Notes: generated by a model not told the origin, from the letters alone. Counted from the stretch's first letter, positions 1 to 8,035 are shown. The stretch is DNA of 64,000 bases from DASZIT01 sp036489495 (GCA_036489495.1 DASXFR010000087.1:58366-122365), one strand, 5' to 3'. Made by a program: numbers and translations.

Positions 1-899
1 CGGGGCGGGACGAACACCACCCGATCGGACAGCCCGAGCTCGCCGACCAGTTCCATCATCCGATCGAGCTCGACGTCACCCCGGGGCCCGCTGGGGCCGC
101 CGACAATCGCCAGCCGGGCGTCGGGCCGGTCCGCAGCCAGAGAGGAAAGGGCCCGCACCGCCACCTCGACCCCTTTCAGCGGCTGGATCCGGCCCACGAA
201 CAACAGCAAGGGACCGGCAATGGGCAAGCCGAGCGCGGCGCGGGCCTGAGGGCGGTAGCCGGGACCGAAGAAGGCGTGGTCGACGCCGGGCGCCACGATC
301 CGGATCCGGGACGGGTCGGCGTGATAGAGCTCGGAGATCTGCTCGGCCTCCACCGAGCAGGAGGCGAGCACGGTGTCCGAACAGTTGATGGTGGCGGCTT
401 CGGCCTCCGCCCGGAGGTGGGCGGAGTCGGCTTCGACCTCCTCGGGACTGAACTCCGCCTTCACCCGGTCGAGGGTGTGGAAGGTCGACACCAGCGGGAT
501 GTTCATCTGATGCTTGATGGTGTGACCGGCGACGCCGCTCAGCCAGTAGTTGGCGTGCACGGCGTCGAACGGCAGGTCCTCCGGGTCCGATCCGCCCCCC
601 GCCGACTCCATCGACTTGAGCACGCCCTCGGCGAACTCGTCGACCACCCCGGGCAGCAGCTCCTTGGCCATCGGGGTCGGCGGACCGGCGGGGACATAGT
701 GCACCCGGAACCCGGGCTCCACCGTGACAGTGGCCGGGAGGATGTCGGACCAGGCCCGGGTGAAGACGTCGCACTCCGCCCCGGACCGGGCCAGGGCGGC
801 AGACAGCTCGCGCACGTACACGTTCATGCCGCCGCCGTCCCCGGTTCCGGGTTGAGCCAGCGGCGACGTATGCAATGACAGAACAGCCAGGCGCCTCAT
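1..899 (-). CDS. mshA: MshA-like GT4 glycosyltransferase, C-terminus cut by window edge
   Basis: Starting at the ATG at 899, the reading frame opens MRRLAVLSLHTSPLAQPG, then GDGGGMNVYVRELS. This is the N-terminal signature of MshA, which joins N-acetylglucosamine to inositol 3-phosphate in the first step of mycothiol synthesis (established for the family). A later VGRIQPLKG segment is the GT-B hinge and nucleotide-sugar binding region typical of GT4. About 299 codons are visible and the frame runs off the left edge, so roughly the last quarter of a usual 430-residue protein is missing. It lies 76 bp downstream of the XRE gene on the same strand, so it may be the last gene of the sodX operon. 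A different GT4 specificity is possible, but the N-terminal match is strong. Confidence 0.88.
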   Translation of the reverse strand, partial: MRRLAVLSLHTSPLAQPGTGDGGGMNVYVRELSAALARSGAECDVFTRAWSDILPATVTVEPGFRVHYVPAGPPTPMAKELLPGVVDEFAEGVLKSMESAGGGSDPEDLPFDAVHANYWLSGVAGHTIKHQMNIPLVSTFHTLDRVKAEFSPEEVEADSAHLRAEAEAATINCSDTVLASCSVEAEQISELYHADPSRIRIVAPGVDHAFFGPGYRPQARAALGLPIAGPLLLFVGRIQPLKGVEVAVRALSSLAADRPDARLAIVGGPSGPRGDVELDRMMELVGELGLSDRVVFVPP

Positions 900-975
900 G
901 CGTCGCCGAGCCTATAGGGACGGCCCGATCGGTCGGCGGCACGCCGGAATCGACGCCCCCCGCCCGGTGGGCAGA

Positions 976-1560
976 TCAGCTGGCGGCCGACCCCCGCTGA
1001 GCGGCGCGATCGGCTCCGCTCGTCCCCGGACCCCCGGCTCCGGCCGCCACTGCCCCATCTCCCGGATCGCCGCCCGGGCCGGTGCCCGGCCCATCTCCCG
1101 CCCCGGGGTCTCCCCCGGCCTTCCCGGCCGCCGCCCCCGCCGCCGCCCCGGCCACCTCGGCGTTGTCCTCGTTCTCATGCCGGAAGGACAGGTAGATCCG
1201 CATCATCGCCTGCTTCTGCTCTTCGTTGAGGTTGTTGTCGCCGAAGATGTGGCGGGCCAGGTCGGTGTTCCCATCCGGCTTCTCCAGGATGCCGGCCTGG
1301 ACGTAGAGGGTCTCGGCCGAGATCCGCAAGGCTTTGGCGATCTGCTGGAGGATCTCCGCCGACGGTCGCCGCAACCCCCGCTCGATCTGGCTCAGGTAGG
1401 GATTGGAGATCCCGGCCAGCTCCGACAGTCGACGCAACGACAGGCGGGCGCTCCCCCGCTGCTCGCGGATGAACGAACCGAGCTCGTTGAACCGCTCGGG
1501 GAGTTCCTTCACGCCCGGGATCCTTTCGACCGGAGAGTCCTTCTTGCCTTTCACGATCAC
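976..1560 (-). CDS. XRE-family HTH regulator with disordered tail
   Basis: The 194-residue protein starts at GTG 1560, which overlaps the stop of the upstream rsiG-like gene by 4 bases (GTGA), so translation is probably coupled. Residues about 20-90 form a lambda-repressor-type HTH: LGSFIREQR, then LSLRRLSELAGISNPYLSQIE and RGLRRPS. It continues ILQQIAKALRISAETLYVQAG. This wording is strongly conserved in actinobacterial XRE regulators (as in Streptomyces and the Rv0474 type of mycobacteria). The last 60 residues are Ala/Gly/Pro-rich and probably disordered. The target genes are unknown. Its place between rsiG-like and mshA suggests control of development or redox genes, which is inference. 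Confidence 0.85.
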   Translation of the reverse strand: MIVKGKKDSPVERIPGVKELPERFNELGSFIREQRGSARLSLRRLSELAGISNPYLSQIERGLRRPSAEILQQIAKALRISAETLYVQAGILEKPDGNTDLARHIFGDNNLNEEQKQAMMRIYLSFRHENEDNAEVAGAAAGAAAGKAGGDPGAGDGPGTGPGGDPGDGAVAAGAGGPGTSGADRAAQRGSAAS

Positions 1561-2114
1561 GACAGCAGCCCGTCGACCGAGGCCCGGCCGGACTTGTAAC
1601 GGCTCACCAGTTCCGCCTGGAGGGCGTCGATGCGTTGATGGAGCCCGCGGCGCTCGGTCGACACCCGGCGTTCGATCTCCTCGAGCCCGTCGGCCATCGA
1701 GCTGAGCTGCTCCTGGCTCAGTTCCCCCAGATGCCCGATCTGGTCGGAGCTCACCACCGCGTCGAGCTCGGCGGTGAGGTCGGACTCCTCGGTGTCGGGA
1801 GCCATCACCGTCATCATGTGACCCGGACCCGGTGGGCGCCCCGGGCCCGACGCCAGGATGGCCGGCAACCCCTCGACCAGCGCGGCCAGATCCGGCGGCT
1901 CGGCGGGACCGGCATCGTCGCCGGCCGGGCGGACCAGGTAGGCCTGGACGATGTCGAGACGGCCCTGGGCCAGGCGCCGGAGGTAGGAGAGGGCGACCTC
2001 GGCCTCCTGGCACTCGGCCCGCATGGACCGGATGTCGTCCAGCGACTTCGACTCCATACCCTGGAGGTAGGAGTCGGTAAGAAGACGACCGAGGTCAGCC
2101 TGGAGACTCGCCAT
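1557..2114 (-). CDS. rsiG: RsiG/AmfC-like anti-sigma factor with c-di-GMP-binding motifs
   Basis: A 185-residue, largely helical protein. Residues 39-54 match the RsiG c-di-GMP signature E(X)3S(X)2R(X)3Q(X)3D exactly (E39, S43, R46, Q50, D54). A second copy at 148-163 keeps E148, S152, R155 and D163 but has His159 in place of Gln. In Streptomyces, RsiG is a coiled-coil anti-sigma factor that binds c-di-GMP and sequesters the sporulation sigma factor WhiG. The older family name is AmfC (aerial mycelium formation). The start ATG shares one base with the sodX stop (TAATG), and the end overlaps the XRE start. The partner sigma factor is not in this window. Family assignment is firm; function in a probably non-sporulating organism is inferred. 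Confidence 0.82.
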   Translation of the reverse strand: MASLQADLGRLLTDSYLQGMESKSLDDIRSMRAECQEAEVALSYLRRLAQGRLDIVQAYLVRPAGDDAGPAEPPDLAALVEGLPAILASGPGRPPGPGHMMTVMAPDTEESDLTAELDAVVSSDQIGHLGELSQEQLSSMADGLEEIERRVSTERRGLHQRIDALQAELVSRYKSGRASVDGLLS

Positions 2115-2584
2115 TACCCCCGATCGTACTCCGCAGCCCAGGGGCCACGGCCCGTGCGCCCAGGCGGGGCATAGCGGTAGACAGCTCGCCCCAGCACCGA
2201 CGACATCGGGACCGGACCGAACGTCCGGCTGTCGGTGCTGGCCTGGCTCGCATCGCCGAGGACTTCGACGGTGCCGGCCTTGCTGTCCACCGACGACACC
2301 CGCTTGACCAGAACCCTGCCTGGATGCCGAGGGTCGCGCACCGCCACCACTTCCCCGGGCTTCACCCCGGGTGTTCCTCCGAACAACGCCGCCAGGCTCC
2401 GGCGCACCGGCTTGACGACCACCAGGCAGTCACCGGGAAGGAAGGCCGGCGCCATCGACCGACCCTCCACCTTCACCCGGCGCACCACCCGGGACAATGC
2501 CACTAGGGCGGCGAGCGCGGCGACGACTCCGGCCAGGATTGCCCGGGACGCCGTCGGGGTAGAAGATCCAGGACGGGCCGCCAT
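2114..2584 (-). CDS. sodX: Nickel SOD maturation protease (S26 signal-peptidase-like)
   Basis: The 156-residue protein has one N-terminal membrane helix (about residues 14-33), followed by a signal peptidase I-type fold. The catalytic Ser43 lies in GRSMAPAF and the general-base Lys94 in VLVKRV. A later GDASQASTDSR segment is the S26 substrate-side motif (GDN in type I enzymes). It is divergent from sodN, 77 bp away, the usual neighbourhood of SodX. SodX removes the NiSOD propeptide so the new N-terminal His can bind nickel. The stop codon overlaps the rsiG-like start by one base. A general signal peptidase is the alternative, but the short length and the sodN neighbour favour SodX. Confidence 0.88.
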   Translation of the reverse strand: MAARPGSSTPTASRAILAGVVAALAALVALSRVVRRVKVEGRSMAPAFLPGDCLVVVKPVRRSLAALFGGTPGVKPGEVVAVRDPRHPGRVLVKRVSSVDSKAGTVEVLGDASQASTDSRTFGPVPMSSVLGRAVYRYAPPGRTGRGPWAAEYDRG

Positions 2585-2661
2585 CAGGGCATCCTGGTTA
2601 AGGTGGGCCGGAATTGCATCTCAACCACTCTGCCCCAGAGAAACCGAAGGAGCCTTGCCCC

Positions 2662-3078
2662 ATGCGAATCACCGACCGCCTGCTGACCGCCCTCGACCAT
2701 CTGTCCGCACCGGTGACGGGGCACGCCCACTGCGACCTTCCCTGTGGTGTGTACGACCCGGCCCAGGCCCGCATCGAGGCCGAGTCGGTGAAGAACACCA
2801 TGGACAAGTACAACGACTCGGACGATGAGGTCTTCAAGACCCGGGCCATCATCATCAAGGAGGAGCGCGCCGACCTGGTCAAGCACCACCTCTGGGTGCT
2901 GTGGACCGACTACTTCAAGCCCGAGCACCTCGAGAAGTACCCGCAGCTTCACGACATGTTCTGGAAGGCCACCAAGACGGCCGGCGAGGCCAAGAAGACC
3001 ACTGACGCCAAGGTCGGCGAGCGCCTGTTGACCGAGATCGCCGCGATCGACAAGATCTTCTGGGAAACCAAGAAGTAG
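2662..3078 (+). CDS. sodN: Nickel superoxide dismutase
   Basis: This enzyme converts superoxide to oxygen and peroxide at a mononuclear nickel site. The ATG at 2662 has AAGGAG nine bases upstream, which fixes the start against a longer in-frame ORF. The 138-residue precursor has a 22-residue propeptide ending GHA, then HCDLPCGVYDPAQAR: the nickel hook with His23, Cys24 and Cys28 (His1, Cys2 and Cys6 of the mature protein). The mature length of 116 residues fits the Streptomyces enzyme (117). The C-terminal IDKIFWETKK is also a family hallmark. Divergent sodX supplies the protease. Nickel control by a Nur-type regulator is common, but I could not identify a convincing box. Confidence 0.97.
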   Translation: MRITDRLLTALDHLSAPVTGHAHCDLPCGVYDPAQARIEAESVKNTMDKYNDSDDEVFKTRAIIIKEERADLVKHHLWVLWTDYFKPEHLEKYPQLHDMFWKATKTAGEAKKTTDAKVGERLLTEIAAIDKIFWETKK

Positions 3079-3083
3079 AGGCG

Positions 3084-3320
3084 TCAGACCGGGCAGGTGC
3101 CGCACCGGCGGGCGGTAGGGAGTTCGGCGAGCCGGGCGTCGTCGATGGGTTCGCCGCACTCCTCGCATCTCCCGTAGGTGCCGGCGTCGAGGCGGGCCAG
3201 CGACTGTTCGACCTCGTTGAGGAGGGCGTCGACCGCGTCGATGTCGGCGTCGGTGACTCCACTGTCGATCGCCCCGCCCTCGTCGACCTGGGTGTCCGTC
3301 GGGTTGAGGTCGGCATCCAT
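3084..3320 (-). CDS. Small DksA/TraR-type C4 zinc-finger protein
   Basis: A 78-residue acidic protein. An N-terminal helix (DIDAVDALLNEVEQSLARLDAGTYG) is followed by a C4 zinc finger, CEEC...CGTC, in the DksA/TraR arrangement, with the family phrase GRCEECGEPIDDARL. DksA-type proteins bind RNA polymerase through the secondary channel. This one is shorter than DksA and, like many actinobacterial versions, may act in other ways. It converges on sodN with 5 bp between the stop codons, so the two transcripts probably overlap at their 3' ends. Confidence 0.85.
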   Translation of the reverse strand: MDADLNPTDTQVDEGGAIDSGVTDADIDAVDALLNEVEQSLARLDAGTYGRCEECGEPIDDARLAELPTARRCGTCPV

Positions 3321-3350
3321 CCCGCGGATGCTACCCGTAGGTTGTCTGCT

Positions 3351-3370
3351 CTCACGACTGAAGCCGTGGG
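3351..3370. repeat. Degenerate IS end hairpin, tnpB 3' side
   Basis: CTCACGACTGAAGCCGTGGG is the same sequence as the perfect hairpin at 4701-4720 with two changes in the 5' arm (T for C, A for G). It lies just beyond the tnpB 3' end, where the right end and the guide (omega) RNA of an active TnpB element would be encoded. Confidence 0.65.
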
Positions 3371-3380
3371 ATTCTGGAGT

Positions 3381-4622
3381 TCAGGCTGCCAAGATCCCCG
3401 CAGGGACCTTGGTCTTCTTACCATCTTCGCCCACCGGAGATGCAGCATCAACGGGTTCAGACCAGCCCGTCGGTGCTCCGATGCGGTCCGGATTCAGGTT
3501 CCGGGCCGCATTGCGGTCACGTCCGAGGACGAGCCCACATGCCCGGCACCGGAATACCCGGTCCGACAATTCCATGCGGGGCTTGGCTTTCGTCCCGCAA
3601 GAACTGCATGTCTGCGTGGTGTACCTCGAAGGGAGCACCATGACTTCGGTTCCGGCCTAGGTGGCCTGCCATTGCAAAATGGCCAGGAAATGCCCCCACC
3701 CCGCATCAGCGATCGACCGGTTGAGGCCGACCTTGTGCCGCTCTTTCCCCCGCCTCGACATGTCCTTTATCGAGAGATCCTCGATGCCGATCCGGTCATA
3801 AGTGGCGGCTAATGACCTGGCGGCCTTGTGGTGGAAGTCGGTCCGCTGGTTGCCACCTTGGCCGCTTCCCGTGCCGCCTGCCGTTTTGCTCTGGCCCGGC
3901 CCTTCGATCCCTTCTGCTTCCTCGCCATATTTCGCTGGGAACGAGCCCGGGACTTAGCGCCGGCGCGGGCGAACCGAGGGTTCTCGATGTCGCTGCCGGG
4001 GTCTTCGGTGGTGGCGAATGTGGTCAGTCCGACGTCGAGACCGGTGGAGCTACCTCCGTGTGCAACCGGGACCTCGGGCACCTCGATCCGGACCACGAAG
4101 CTGGCCCAGTAGCGCCCGGCCGGGTCCCGGTAAAGGGTGACGCTGGTGGCCTTGCCCGGCAGCGGCCGCGACCAAACCACTCGACCGGTAAGCGGCCTCC
4201 GCCTACGGCCACCGCCAGCCGCTCACCGGGCTGGCCCAGTCCCGTACCTGTCACCCTGAACCCGTTCTTCGTCCACCGGGCGGTGGCATAGCCGTCCCGT
4301 CGCTTCTTGAAGGCGGGCCGCCCGGCAGGGTTTGACTTGTCAAAGAAAGCGCAATTGAGCGGTAGAGGTCCGGCAGGACCTGTTGCTCGGGGACGCTCGG
4401 CTGGGCAGCCAACCAGTCGAACCGGCTGCGCCAGTCGCTCAGCTCCTTGTCCGCGTCAACGAGGTTAAGGGTCACTCCCTCGTGCCGCCACAGGTCTGAC
4501 CAGCGACCCAATGCCTGGTTCCACACGAACCGGCAGGAGTCGAAGACACCCTGGAGGAGCTGAGCCTCCTGGGACCTCACCCGGAGCCGATAGTTGTAAC
4601 GGGCCTCAACCGTCTTCATCAC
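3381..4622 (-). pseudogene. tnpB: tnpB (IS605 OrfB) pseudogene with several frameshifts
   Basis: Fragments of one TnpB lie in different minus-strand frames. The N-terminus (4622 to about 4340) reads KTVEARYNYRLRV and CRFVWNQALGRW. A middle piece around 4250-4190 holds TGTGLGQPGERLAVAVGGG. The RuvC-I piece (4180-3809) has TGLDVGLTTFATTEDP with the catalytic Asp. The C-terminal piece (3641-3381) has the zinc finger TCSSCG...CRACG and the RuvC-III phrase RDRNAARNLNPD. The frames change at least three times, so no full nuclease can be made. TnpB is an RNA-guided DNA nuclease, the ancestor of Cas12. Each fragment is well conserved, so decay looks fairly recent. Confidence 0.88.
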
Positions 4623-4700
4623 CGCCTACGATCCCAGAGAACTGTGACACCCATGTCCGTCAATGAGCTTCGGGGTTCCGCCCCGAGTGGGGCTATCTCT

Positions 4701-4720
4701 CCCACGGCTGAAGCCGTGGG
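4701..4720. repeat. Perfect IS end hairpin, tnpB 5' side
   Basis: CCCACGGCT-GA-AGCCGTGGG is a perfect 9-bp inverted repeat with a 2-base centre. It lies 78 bp upstream of the tnpB start and 25 bp before the aminotransferase ATG, so element insertion may have changed the promoter of that gene. Confidence 0.75.
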
Positions 4721-4744
4721 CTTCTCGCAGCACGCCCAGTCCCT

Positions 4745-6172
4745 ATGAGCGGTCCCACCCCGACATCCAACGCCGGTTCGTCAGCGGCCGACCCGGTGAC
4801 CCGGCTCATCGGCACCGGCCAACTGGTCCCCTGCCTCGACGGAACCGACCGGCCGGCCATTGAGCTCGACCAGGCCGCCTCGACCCAGGCCCTGCCCGAA
4901 GCCGCCGACCGGGTGTCCGAGTTCCTCCCCTGGTATTCGAGCGTCCATCGCGGCGCCGGCTACCGCTCCCGCCGGGCCACCGCCGCCTACGAGGAGGCTC
5001 GCCGGGCGGTGTTGGCCTTCGCCGGGCGGGATCCCGACGGCGACGACGTAGCCGTGCTGTGCCGCAACACCACCGAGGCGATCAACCATCTCGCCTACCG
5101 GTTGCGGCTGTCCCCCGACGATGTGGTGGTGACCACCGTCGTCGAACACCACGCCAACCTGTTGCCCTGGGGCCGGGTGGCCGAACGCCGCTATGTCGAG
5201 TGCACCACCGAAGGCACCTTTACCGCCGAGGACGTCGAGGCGGCGCTCGATGCCGAGCCGAAACCAAAGTTGCTGGCCATCACCGGCGCATCGAATGTGA
5301 CCGGTTGGTTGCCGCCCCTCGACGCCATCATCGAGAGCGCCCATCGGCGCGGCATCCCGGTGGCGGTCGACGCCGCCCAACTCGCGCCCCACCGGCCGCT
5401 GCCCTCCACTGCCGACTACCTCGCCTTCAGTGGGCACAAGCTCTATGCCCCGTTCGGATCCGGTGCCCTGATCGGACCCCGGTCGACCTTCGAGACCGGC
5501 GATCCGTTTCTGGCCGGAGGTGGGGCCGTCGACCTGGTCGGGTTGGACGAAGTGGTGTGGACGGCCCCGCCCGACCGGGAAGAGGCCGGCTCGCCCAACG
5601 TCATCGGGGCGGTGGCGCTCCATGCCGCCATCGACGGGCTGGGGGCCATCGGCTGGGACCGGATCGCCGCTCACGAGCACGCCTTGGTCGGCCGGCTGCG
5701 AAACGGACTGGACGGCATCGACGGGGTGCACCTCCTGGGGCCGGCGGCGGACAGCGGTGTCGATACCCTGCCGGTGGCCGCCTTCACCATCGCCGGGGTC
5801 CACCACGCCCGGGTGGCGGCCCGGCTCAGCGCCGAGTACGGCATCGCGGTGCGCCATGGATGTTTCTGCGCCCATCCCTATGTGGTGCGGTTGCTGGGCC
5901 TGGACGACGTCGCCGTCGACGCCTACCGGAACGAGGTGCTCCGGGGCGACCATCGCAACGTTCCCGGGGCGGTGCGGGCCAGCGCGGGGTTGGGAACTTC
6001 CGGGGAGGAGATCGATGCCCTGTTGGCAGCCGTCGCCGACCTGGCCTCGGGTCGGCCCGAGCCGGTCGACTACCAGCAGGATCTGGGTACCGGCGACTAC
6101 TTCCCGGTGACCGACCTTCCCGGGTGGCGGGATGCAGCCCGAGAGTTGGGCGCCTCGTGCGCCCGGGGCTGA
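4745..6172 (+). CDS. Class V aminotransferase / cysteine desulfurase-like PLP enzyme
   Basis: A 475-residue fold-type I PLP enzyme of the NifS/SufS branch. The PLP lysine is K232 in SGHKLYAPFGSG. The cofactor-stacking His lies in VVEHHANLLPW (about 135), and Asp209 (AVDAAQ) holds the pyridine nitrogen. Cys374 and Cys376 in RHGCFCAHP sit where cysteine desulfurases carry their catalytic cysteine, but the surrounding sequence differs from classical SufS. The N-terminal 30 residues are not conserved. The next gene starts 3 bp after the stop. Desulfurase or selenocysteine-lyase-like activity is possible, but the substrate cannot be fixed from sequence. Confidence 0.83.
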   Translation: MSGPTPTSNAGSSAADPVTRLIGTGQLVPCLDGTDRPAIELDQAASTQALPEAADRVSEFLPWYSSVHRGAGYRSRRATAAYEEARRAVLAFAGRDPDGDDVAVLCRNTTEAINHLAYRLRLSPDDVVVTTVVEHHANLLPWGRVAERRYVECTTEGTFTAEDVEAALDAEPKPKLLAITGASNVTGWLPPLDAIIESAHRRGIPVAVDAAQLAPHRPLPSTADYLAFSGHKLYAPFGSGALIGPRSTFETGDPFLAGGGAVDLVGLDEVVWTAPPDREEAGSPNVIGAVALHAAIDGLGAIGWDRIAAHEHALVGRLRNGLDGIDGVHLLGPAADSGVDTLPVAAFTIAGVHHARVAARLSAEYGIAVRHGCFCAHPYVVRLLGLDDVAVDAYRNEVLRGDHRNVPGAVRASAGLGTSGEEIDALLAAVADLASGRPEPVDYQQDLGTGDYFPVTDLPGWRDAARELGASCARG

Positions 6173-6175
6173 ACG

Positions 6176-7270
6176 ATGGTGACGGAGGCGCCTTTGCCCA
6201 GCAGTATCCATCCCGGGTCGCGCCGGCCTGTGCAGCCGGGCCCCCGGGTTCGGAGATCGGCGCGGGTCCTGGCCCTCTTGGTTATGTCCGGCGCCGGGAT
6301 GGCCGTGGCCGGGTGCGGTGGGTCGGTGACCTCGGGGGCACCGGCCGGATCGGTGGCCTACGTCGCCAACCTGGCCGGGTTGGCCGACCCCGGTGACACC
6401 CTGAGCCTGGTCGATACTGCCGCCTCCCGGGCACTGGGCACCATCACCACCGGCTCGCTCCCGGCGGCCATGGCCGCCACCCCCGACGGTGCCCACCTGC
6501 TGGTCGCCGAAAAGGGCATCAACCGGCTGAGCGACATCTCCATCGCGACCGGCACCTCGGTTGGTCAGGCCGCCGTCGGACTCGAGCCCGACGCCGTGGC
6601 GGTCACACCGGATGGATCGCTGGCGCTGGTGGCCAACTTCGGAGACAACACCGTCACCCCGGTAGCCCTTCCGTCCATGAAAGCCGGGTCCCCCATCCGC
6701 GTTGGCCGCCAGCCGGTGGCGATCGCCATCGCCCCCAGCGGAAAGTTGGCCCTGGTTGCCAACTACCAAGACAGTACGGTGACTCCCATTTCGATCCCGA
6801 CGCTGACGCCGCTGGCCCCGGTTCCGGCCGGACCCGAGCCCGACGACGTGGTGATCGGGCCGGACAGCTCCACCGGCTTGGTGTCCGACTTCGAAATCAG
6901 CGCCGTGACCCCCCTTGATCTCTCGCATATGACCACCGGGAAGGCCATCCCGGTGGCGGGCAATCCCACCGGCATCGCCCTCTGGCCGTCACAGACGATG
7001 GCCTATGTGAGCGGCGGTGACAGTGTGACCCCGGTGGATCTCGATCACCTGGTCGCCCGCCCTCCCCTGGCGGTCGACACCACCGCCGAGGCCCTGGCGC
7101 TTTCCGACAACGGGCGCACCGCCTGGGTCTGCGGGGGGAACGGAGTGCTGGTGTCTCTCAACCTGGCCAGCGGCGTGCTGGGTACCGCCGTGACGGTGGG
7201 CGGCCAACCCTCGTCGGTGGTTATCCCGGTGCCTGAAAGACCACGAACCGCATCGGGCGCCGGATCGTAA
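6176..7270 (+). CDS. YVTN beta-propeller lipoprotein
   Basis: A 364-residue protein with an N-terminal signal and lipobox VAGC (Cys47), so it is probably anchored outside the membrane. The rest is a series of roughly 43-residue propeller blades of the YVTN/YncE type, with units such as VAVTPDGSLALVANFGDNTVTPV and IAIAPSGKLALVANYQDSTVTPI. Such propellers usually bind ligands or partners rather than catalyse reactions. It probably shares a transcript with the aminotransferase 3 bp upstream. Its 3' end overlaps the convergent acetyltransferase gene by 50 bp. Confidence 0.85.
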   Translation: MVTEAPLPSSIHPGSRRPVQPGPRVRRSARVLALLVMSGAGMAVAGCGGSVTSGAPAGSVAYVANLAGLADPGDTLSLVDTAASRALGTITTGSLPAAMAATPDGAHLLVAEKGINRLSDISIATGTSVGQAAVGLEPDAVAVTPDGSLALVANFGDNTVTPVALPSMKAGSPIRVGRQPVAIAIAPSGKLALVANYQDSTVTPISIPTLTPLAPVPAGPEPDDVVIGPDSSTGLVSDFEISAVTPLDLSHMTTGKAIPVAGNPTGIALWPSQTMAYVSGGDSVTPVDLDHLVARPPLAVDTTAEALALSDNGRTAWVCGGNGVLVSLNLASGVLGTAVTVGGQPSSVVIPVPERPRTASGAGS

Positions 7271-7964
7271 ATCCGAGCGATTCGTAGAGGCGAATGACGG
7301 CGGGGTTGCTCGCCGACGCATGCAGAAACGGGATGTCGCCAGCCTGGGCGATCGTGTCGACCACGGCCGCCACCAGTTGCCGGGCGAGGCCGAGGCGCCG
7401 GAAGTCGGGGTGGGTAGCCACCGCGCTGACTTCCGCATATCCCGGCGGGCGAAGCCGTACACCGGCCATCGCGACCAGGTGCCCGCCGATGCGGATGCCC
7501 TGGTAACCCCCGAACTCGATGGTCCGCGTCTCGAACGGGCCCGGCTGGGCGGCGGCGGCCAGCGACAACATCTCTGGTCCGTCATCGCCACCGAGAGGCA
7601 GCAAGACGAGGGCGGCTCTCTCTGCAGATCCGGGCGTGGTTGGAGTTTCGAGGTCAGGCTGCGTGCAGTCGCCTCGGGCACCGACTCCCGGCCCGCCATC
7701 TCCAACCATCTGCACCCCGTCAAATTCGGAGATGGCTTTCCAACCCGGAGGTGGAGTGGGTAGATCACCGGTGAGGGAAGCGGTTCCCTTCGGCCCGATC
7801 AACCGGCCCAGATCCTTCCAGGCTCTTGCGGTGTCCGACCCCGTGGCCAAAGCGCCGAACGGACCCACGTCCTCGTCGAAGCGTCCGGCCAACTCGGTGG
7901 TGCGGCCGAGGACTCCCTGGGGCCCGGTCAGCGCATGCCATACCGGGTTGTCGAGCACGTGCAC
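7221..7964 (-). CDS. GNAT-family N-acetyltransferase
   Basis: The 247-residue protein has the GNAT core in its C-terminal half: a beta strand with YAEVSAVATHPDF, the acetyl-CoA loop RRLGLARQLVAAVV, then FLHASASNPAVIRLYESLGFTIRR. This matches the FR47-like/RimI-type subgroup. The N-terminal 110 residues are a poorly conserved extra domain, as in two-domain GNATs. The substrate is unknown. Its last 50 bp overlap the 3' end of the YVTN lipoprotein gene on the other strand; both frames look genuine. Confidence 0.85.
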   Translation of the reverse strand: MHVLDNPVWHALTGPQGVLGRTTELAGRFDEDVGPFGALATGSDTARAWKDLGRLIGPKGTASLTGDLPTPPPGWKAISEFDGVQMVGDGGPGVGARGDCTQPDLETPTTPGSAERAALVLLPLGGDDGPEMLSLAAAAQPGPFETRTIEFGGYQGIRIGGHLVAMAGVRLRPPGYAEVSAVATHPDFRRLGLARQLVAAVVDTIAQAGDIPFLHASASNPAVIRLYESLGFTIRRPMRFVVFQAPG

Positions 7965-8035
7965 AGTTCAATTCCTACCCGCTCCCGAGCGCCCGGCCAG
8001 CGGCCGACATCGGACCGCGGTGGCAACGCCAGTAA

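Larger units (their letters stand above)
3351..4720 (-). mobile_element. Decayed IS200/IS605-group (IS1341-like, tnpB-only) element
   Basis: A broken tnpB sits between two similar hairpin sequences: a degenerate one at 3351-3370 (CTCACGACTGAAGCCGTGGG) and a perfect one at 4701-4720. Subterminal hairpins of this type mark the ends of IS200/IS605 elements. No tnpA (Y1 transposase) is present, so this was a tnpB-only unit. The exact outer ends and target site cannot be set by eye. The element separates the sodN/DksA region from the aminotransferase gene. Confidence 0.75.

Noticed and set aside
4781..6928. 715-residue minus-strand ORF opposite the aminotransferase and lipoprotein
   Set aside because: Rich in His/Gly/Arg/Gln with no family-like motif; the opposite strand holds two genes with clear catalytic and lipobox motifs.
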